From the NCBI RefSeq assembly GCF_017916475.1, contig NZ_JAFMTB010000001.1, forward strand, positions 1,202,849-1,266,848: a DNA stretch of 64,000 bases, given 5' to 3'. Shown here in pieces: positions 62,022 to 64,000 of the stretch. The position numbers and the translations under genes were made by a program. Within the stretch, counting starts at the first letter, position 1, and each line of letters begins with the position of its first letter. This DNA comes from Patulibacter sp. SYSU D01012. Its GTDB lineage: Bacteria > Actinomycetota > Thermoleophilia > Solirubrobacterales > Solirubrobacteraceae. Below the pieces are notes generated by a model. The model saw only the letters and a list, made by a program, of their open reading frames with translations, did no database searches and had not been told where the DNA came from.

Positions 62022-62050
62022 GGACGCGCGGCCCGGGACCGGCCGACTGC

Positions 62051-62185
62051 GGGCGGGCGCGCCGGGGCTCCCGGACCGAGGCGGGCGCGCCGCGGCCCCG
62101 GGATTGCGGGAGGGCGCGCCGGGCCGCGGGACCGAGCGCGGACGCGCCGCGGCCCCCGGACCGCGGCGGGCGCGCCGGGCCGCCG
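62051..62185 (+). repeat. imperfect tandem repeats with GGCGCGCC core
   Basis: About four and a half copies of a unit near 29-31 bp, each containing a GCGCGCCG core and a (C)CGGACCG or related segment. They fill most of the 187-bp gap between glpK and the acyltransferase. GGCGCGCC itself is a palindrome, so the transcript could fold into repeated hairpins, possibly ending the glpK message. Confidence 0.6.
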
Positions 62186-62194
62186 CGCGCGGCG

Positions 62195-62200
62195 TAGGAT
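62195..62200 (+). promoter_or_regulatory. -10 element TAGGAT of the PlsC-like gene
   Basis: TAGGAT ends eight bases before ATG 62209. No ribosome binding site is visible between them, again pointing to a leaderless transcript. Confidence 0.5.
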
Positions 62201-62208
62201 CGCCCGCG

Positions 62209-62964
62209 ATGGCCGACGATCTCGTCAAGCTCAAGGAGCAGGTCTACGTCGACCCGCGGCCGGCCGAGGCGTTCGACCGCTACCACGCCCGGACGCGCGA
62301 GAAGGAGCCCGGGCCGGCGTACGAGGTCGTCCGCGGGCTGACGACGCTCTTGGCGGCGACGTTCTACCGCGGGCGGGCGTACGGGACGGAGCGGGTGCCG
62401 GCCTCGGGGCCGCTCGTGATCGCCCCGAACCACTTCTCCAACCTGGACCACTTCTTCATGGGGATGGGGATCCGCCGCAAGATCCACTTCATGGCGAAGT
62501 CGCAGATGTTCGTGTCGCCGATCGACAAGGTCTACGCGAACGGCGGCACCTTCCCCGTCCGGCGCGGCGCGGGCGACGCCGCGGCGTTCGAGACCGTCCA
62601 CGCCATCCTCGACCGCGGCGGGGCGCTCGGCATGTACTGCGAGGGCGGCCGCTCGCGCACCGGCAAGCTGGCCGAGCGGGCCAAGCCGGGCATCGGCCGG
62701 ATCGCGCTCGAGAGCGGCGCGACGATCCTGCCGACCGCGATCCACGGCTCCTCCCACGTCCGCAACGTCAAGCGCGGCCAGTTCCCCCGCATCACGGTGC
62801 TCTTCGGCGCCCCCCTGCGCTACGAGCGGCTCGGACCGGGCAACGTCGGGCGGGACGACGCGCGCATCGTGGCGAACGAGATCTTCGACGAAATCAAGGC
62901 GCTCTACGCCGTGGTCGAGGCGGGCGGCCGCGACGCCGCGCGCGCCTGGCGGCCGGCGGCGTAG
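62209..62964 (+). CDS. 1-acyl-sn-glycerol-3-phosphate acyltransferase (PlsC family)
   Basis: Transfers an acyl chain to a lysophosphatidate-type acceptor. The HX4D catalytic motif is His75 to Asp80 in PNHFSNLDHF. The acceptor-binding motif is FPVRR, then YCEGGRSRTGKL, and PTAIHG. It has 251 residues with about one hydrophobic region near the N-terminal part. Start ATG 62209 rather than the in-frame ATG at 62104, since the promoter lies just before it and the upstream part is repeat DNA. Confidence 0.9.
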   Translation: MADDLVKLKEQVYVDPRPAEAFDRYHARTREKEPGPAYEVVRGLTTLLAATFYRGRAYGTERVPASGPLVIAPNHFSNLDHFFMGMGIRRKIHFMAKSQMFVSPIDKVYANGGTFPVRRGAGDAAAFETVHAILDRGGALGMYCEGGRSRTGKLAERAKPGIGRIALESGATILPTAIHGSSHVRNVKRGQFPRITVLFGAPLRYERLGPGNVGRDDARIVANEIFDEIKALYAVVEAGGRDAARAWRPAA

Positions 62965-62985
62965 GGGGGGCGGGGCCGGCGCGGG

Positions 62986-63036
62986 CCGCGGTCGGCGGGG
63001 CGCCGCGGTCGGCGGGGCGCCGCGGTCGGCGGGGCG
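62986..63036 (+). repeat. three perfect copies of a 17-bp repeat
   Basis: The unit CCGCGGTCGGCGGGGCG is present at 62986-63002, 63003-63019 and 63020-63036 with no spacer or change. It lies just downstream of the acyltransferase and 8 bp before the 59-bp repeat block. Confidence 0.9.
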
Positions 63037-63044
63037 CGCCGGCC

Positions 63045-63330
63045 GGCGCGTTCGGCCTGAGGGCCGGTGAGCGGACCTGAGCCGGAACACGACCCGCCCC
63101 ACCGACGCGTTCGGCCTGAGGGCCGCCGGGCGGACCTGAGCCGGAACACGACCCGCCCCACCGACGCGTTCCGCCTCAGGGCCGCCGGCCGGACCCGAGC
63201 CGGAACACGACCCACCCCACCGACGCGTTCGGCCTGAGGGCCGGTGAGCGGACCTGAGCCGGAACACGACCCGCCCCACCGACGCGTTCCGCCTCAGGGC
63301 CGCCGGCCGGACCCGAGCCGGAACACGACC
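63045..63330 (+). repeat. 59-bp tandem repeat array, five copies
   Basis: Copies begin at 63045, 63104, 63163, 63222 and 63281; the last is cut after 50 bases. Two sequence types alternate: one with GCGTTCGGCCTGAGGGCCGG and one with GCGTTCCGCCTCAGGGCCGC. Copies 1 and 4 are almost identical, as are 3 and 5; copy 2 is a variant of the first type. In the second type, GTTCCGCCTC near the start and GAGCCGGAAC later can pair over nine of ten bases. The unit is not a multiple of three, so it is not a coding repeat. The whole 375-bp gap here has no gene. Confidence 0.9.
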
Positions 63331-63340
63331 CCGACCCCGC

Positions 63341-64000
63341 CTACCGCAGCACCCGCTCGCAGCTGTCGTCCACCAGCACGTCGTCCAGGTCGACCAGGGC
63401 GACGTCGTTGCCCGGGCCGCAGGACAGCCGGTCGACGGTGCCGTCGACGGCCTCGAGCCGGTCGTCGCCGTCGCCGCCGATCAGGCGGTCGCGGCCGGTG
63501 CCGCCGATCACCAGGTCGTTGCCGGGGCCGCCGTCGACGACGTCGTCGCCCGCGGCGCCGGTCACCCGGTCGTCGTCCTCGTTGCCGTAGAGGACGTCGT
63601 CGTCCTTGCGGCCGTGCACGTCGTCGTTGCCGGGGCCACCGTGCACCTCGTCGTTGCCGTTCTCGCCGTCGACGTAGTCGTCGCCGCCGTTGCCGAAGAG
63701 GACGTCGTTGCCGTCCGCGCCGAGGAGGGTGTCGACGCCCTCGGTGCCGATCAGCCGGTCGTCGCCCTTCGTGCCGAAGAACGAGGCCGAGGTGCGGCCG
63801 ACGTCGGTGCCGGCCTCGGGGGCGATCCGGATCACCGTCTCGCACGAGCTCAGGCGGTCGCGCGTCGGGTGGTCCTGCTCGACGTAGACCGTGTCGTGGC
63901 CGGTGCCGCACGAGATCCGGTCGGCGCTGTCGTCGGCCGCGCGGATCACGTCGTCACCGGCGCCCGCGACGATCCGGTCGGCGCCGGGGCCGCCGATGAT
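63341..64000 (-). CDS. hemolysin-type calcium-binding repeat protein (partial, 5' end outside window)
   Basis: The visible 219 residues include many GGxGxDxxx nonapeptides (GADGNDVLFGNGGDDYVDG, GGPGNDLVIGGTGRDRLIGG), which bind Ca2+ and form a parallel beta-roll in secreted proteins. Two SCE-containing motifs (SSCETVIRI and DSCERVLR) and single Cys residues (SCGTGHD, SCGPGND) repeat along the chain, a style I associate with Thermoleophilia repeat proteins. The protein ends at VLR. It reads open through the window edge, so the signal peptide and start are not seen. The function is not known. Confidence 0.85.
   Translation of the reverse strand: MIGGPGADRIVAGAGDDVIRAADDSADRISCGTGHDTVYVEQDHPTRDRLSSCETVIRIAPEAGTDVGRTSASFFGTKGDDRLIGTEGVDTLLGADGNDVLFGNGGDDYVDGENGNDEVHGGPGNDDVHGRKDDDVLYGNEDDDRVTGAAGDDVVDGGPGNDLVIGGTGRDRLIGGDGDDRLEAVDGTVDRLSCGPGNDVALVDLDDVLVDDSCERVLR

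Noticed and set aside
63045-63330. CRISPR-like array
   Set aside because: The 59-bp repeats are contiguous with no variable spacers, and there are no cas genes nearby.

Overview
The window is about 64 kb of very GC-rich DNA (well over 70% G+C by eye). It has dense, short-spaced genes, many GTG starts and frequent ATGA/GTGA stop-start overlaps. The ribosomal protein order is actinobacterial. A hemolysin-type Ca-binding repeat protein with SCE motifs, an ECF sigma factor fused to an anti-sigma-like tail, and many apparently leaderless promoters point to a deep-branching actinobacterium, most likely class Thermoleophilia (Solirubrobacterales). That placement is inference; no rRNA gene is present to confirm it.

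Layout. 1-14.5 kb: the S10-spc-alpha ribosomal superoperon on the + strand, from the end of rplC through rplQ, including secY, adk, map and rpoA. infA and rpsD are absent from their usual places. L22, S17 and S3 carry long low-complexity extensions. 14.5-18.6 kb: a DUF1707 membrane protein facing a DesK/DesR-like two-component system with an ABC-2 exporter. 18.7-22.8 kb: truA, surE and ligA. 22.87-23.08 kb: an unannotated structured RNA with its own promoter and terminator. 23.4-32.3 kb: one nine-kilobase GntR-led operon: PLP lyase/synthase, glyoxalase-like protein, SBP, two permeases, ATPase, quinone oxidoreductase-like enzyme, acyl-CoA ligase and thioesterase. It looks like an uptake-and-degradation pathway for an unknown compound.

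32.4-39.2 kb (- strand): a PBP4-type peptidase, a class III cyclase with an Rv1264-like regulatory domain, a HisC-like aminotransferase, a membrane protein, a long-chain acyl-CoA synthetase and a Nif3 protein. 39.3-41.4 kb: the membrane-tethered ECF sigma factor, a small ORF and tRNA-Pro(CGG). 41.5-46.9 kb: an HtrA protease, an Ada-AlkA plus Ogt alkylation-repair operon and a PncB-PncA fusion for NAD salvage. 46.9-48.1 kb: terC behind a probable Mn2+ (yybP-ykoY) riboswitch.

48.1-52.7 kb: a TetR/SDR divergon with two clear operators, an MBL hydrolase, a thiolase and an SCP2-like protein. 52.7-57.5 kb: NUDIX, lipoprotein, an MFS exporter with its TetR, and a PIG-V-like mannosyltransferase. 57.6-63 kb: xthA, a crotonase, and a glycerolipid cluster (esterase, glpK, PlsC-like acyltransferase). 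63-64 kb: 17-bp and 59-bp tandem repeats, then a partial Ca-binding repeat protein running off the window.

A genome-level theme: ten genes have a TANNNT -10 element only 6-9 nt before the start codon, which implies leaderless transcripts. The regulated genes (TetR divergon, sigma factor, terC) instead have longer leaders carrying operators or a riboswitch.
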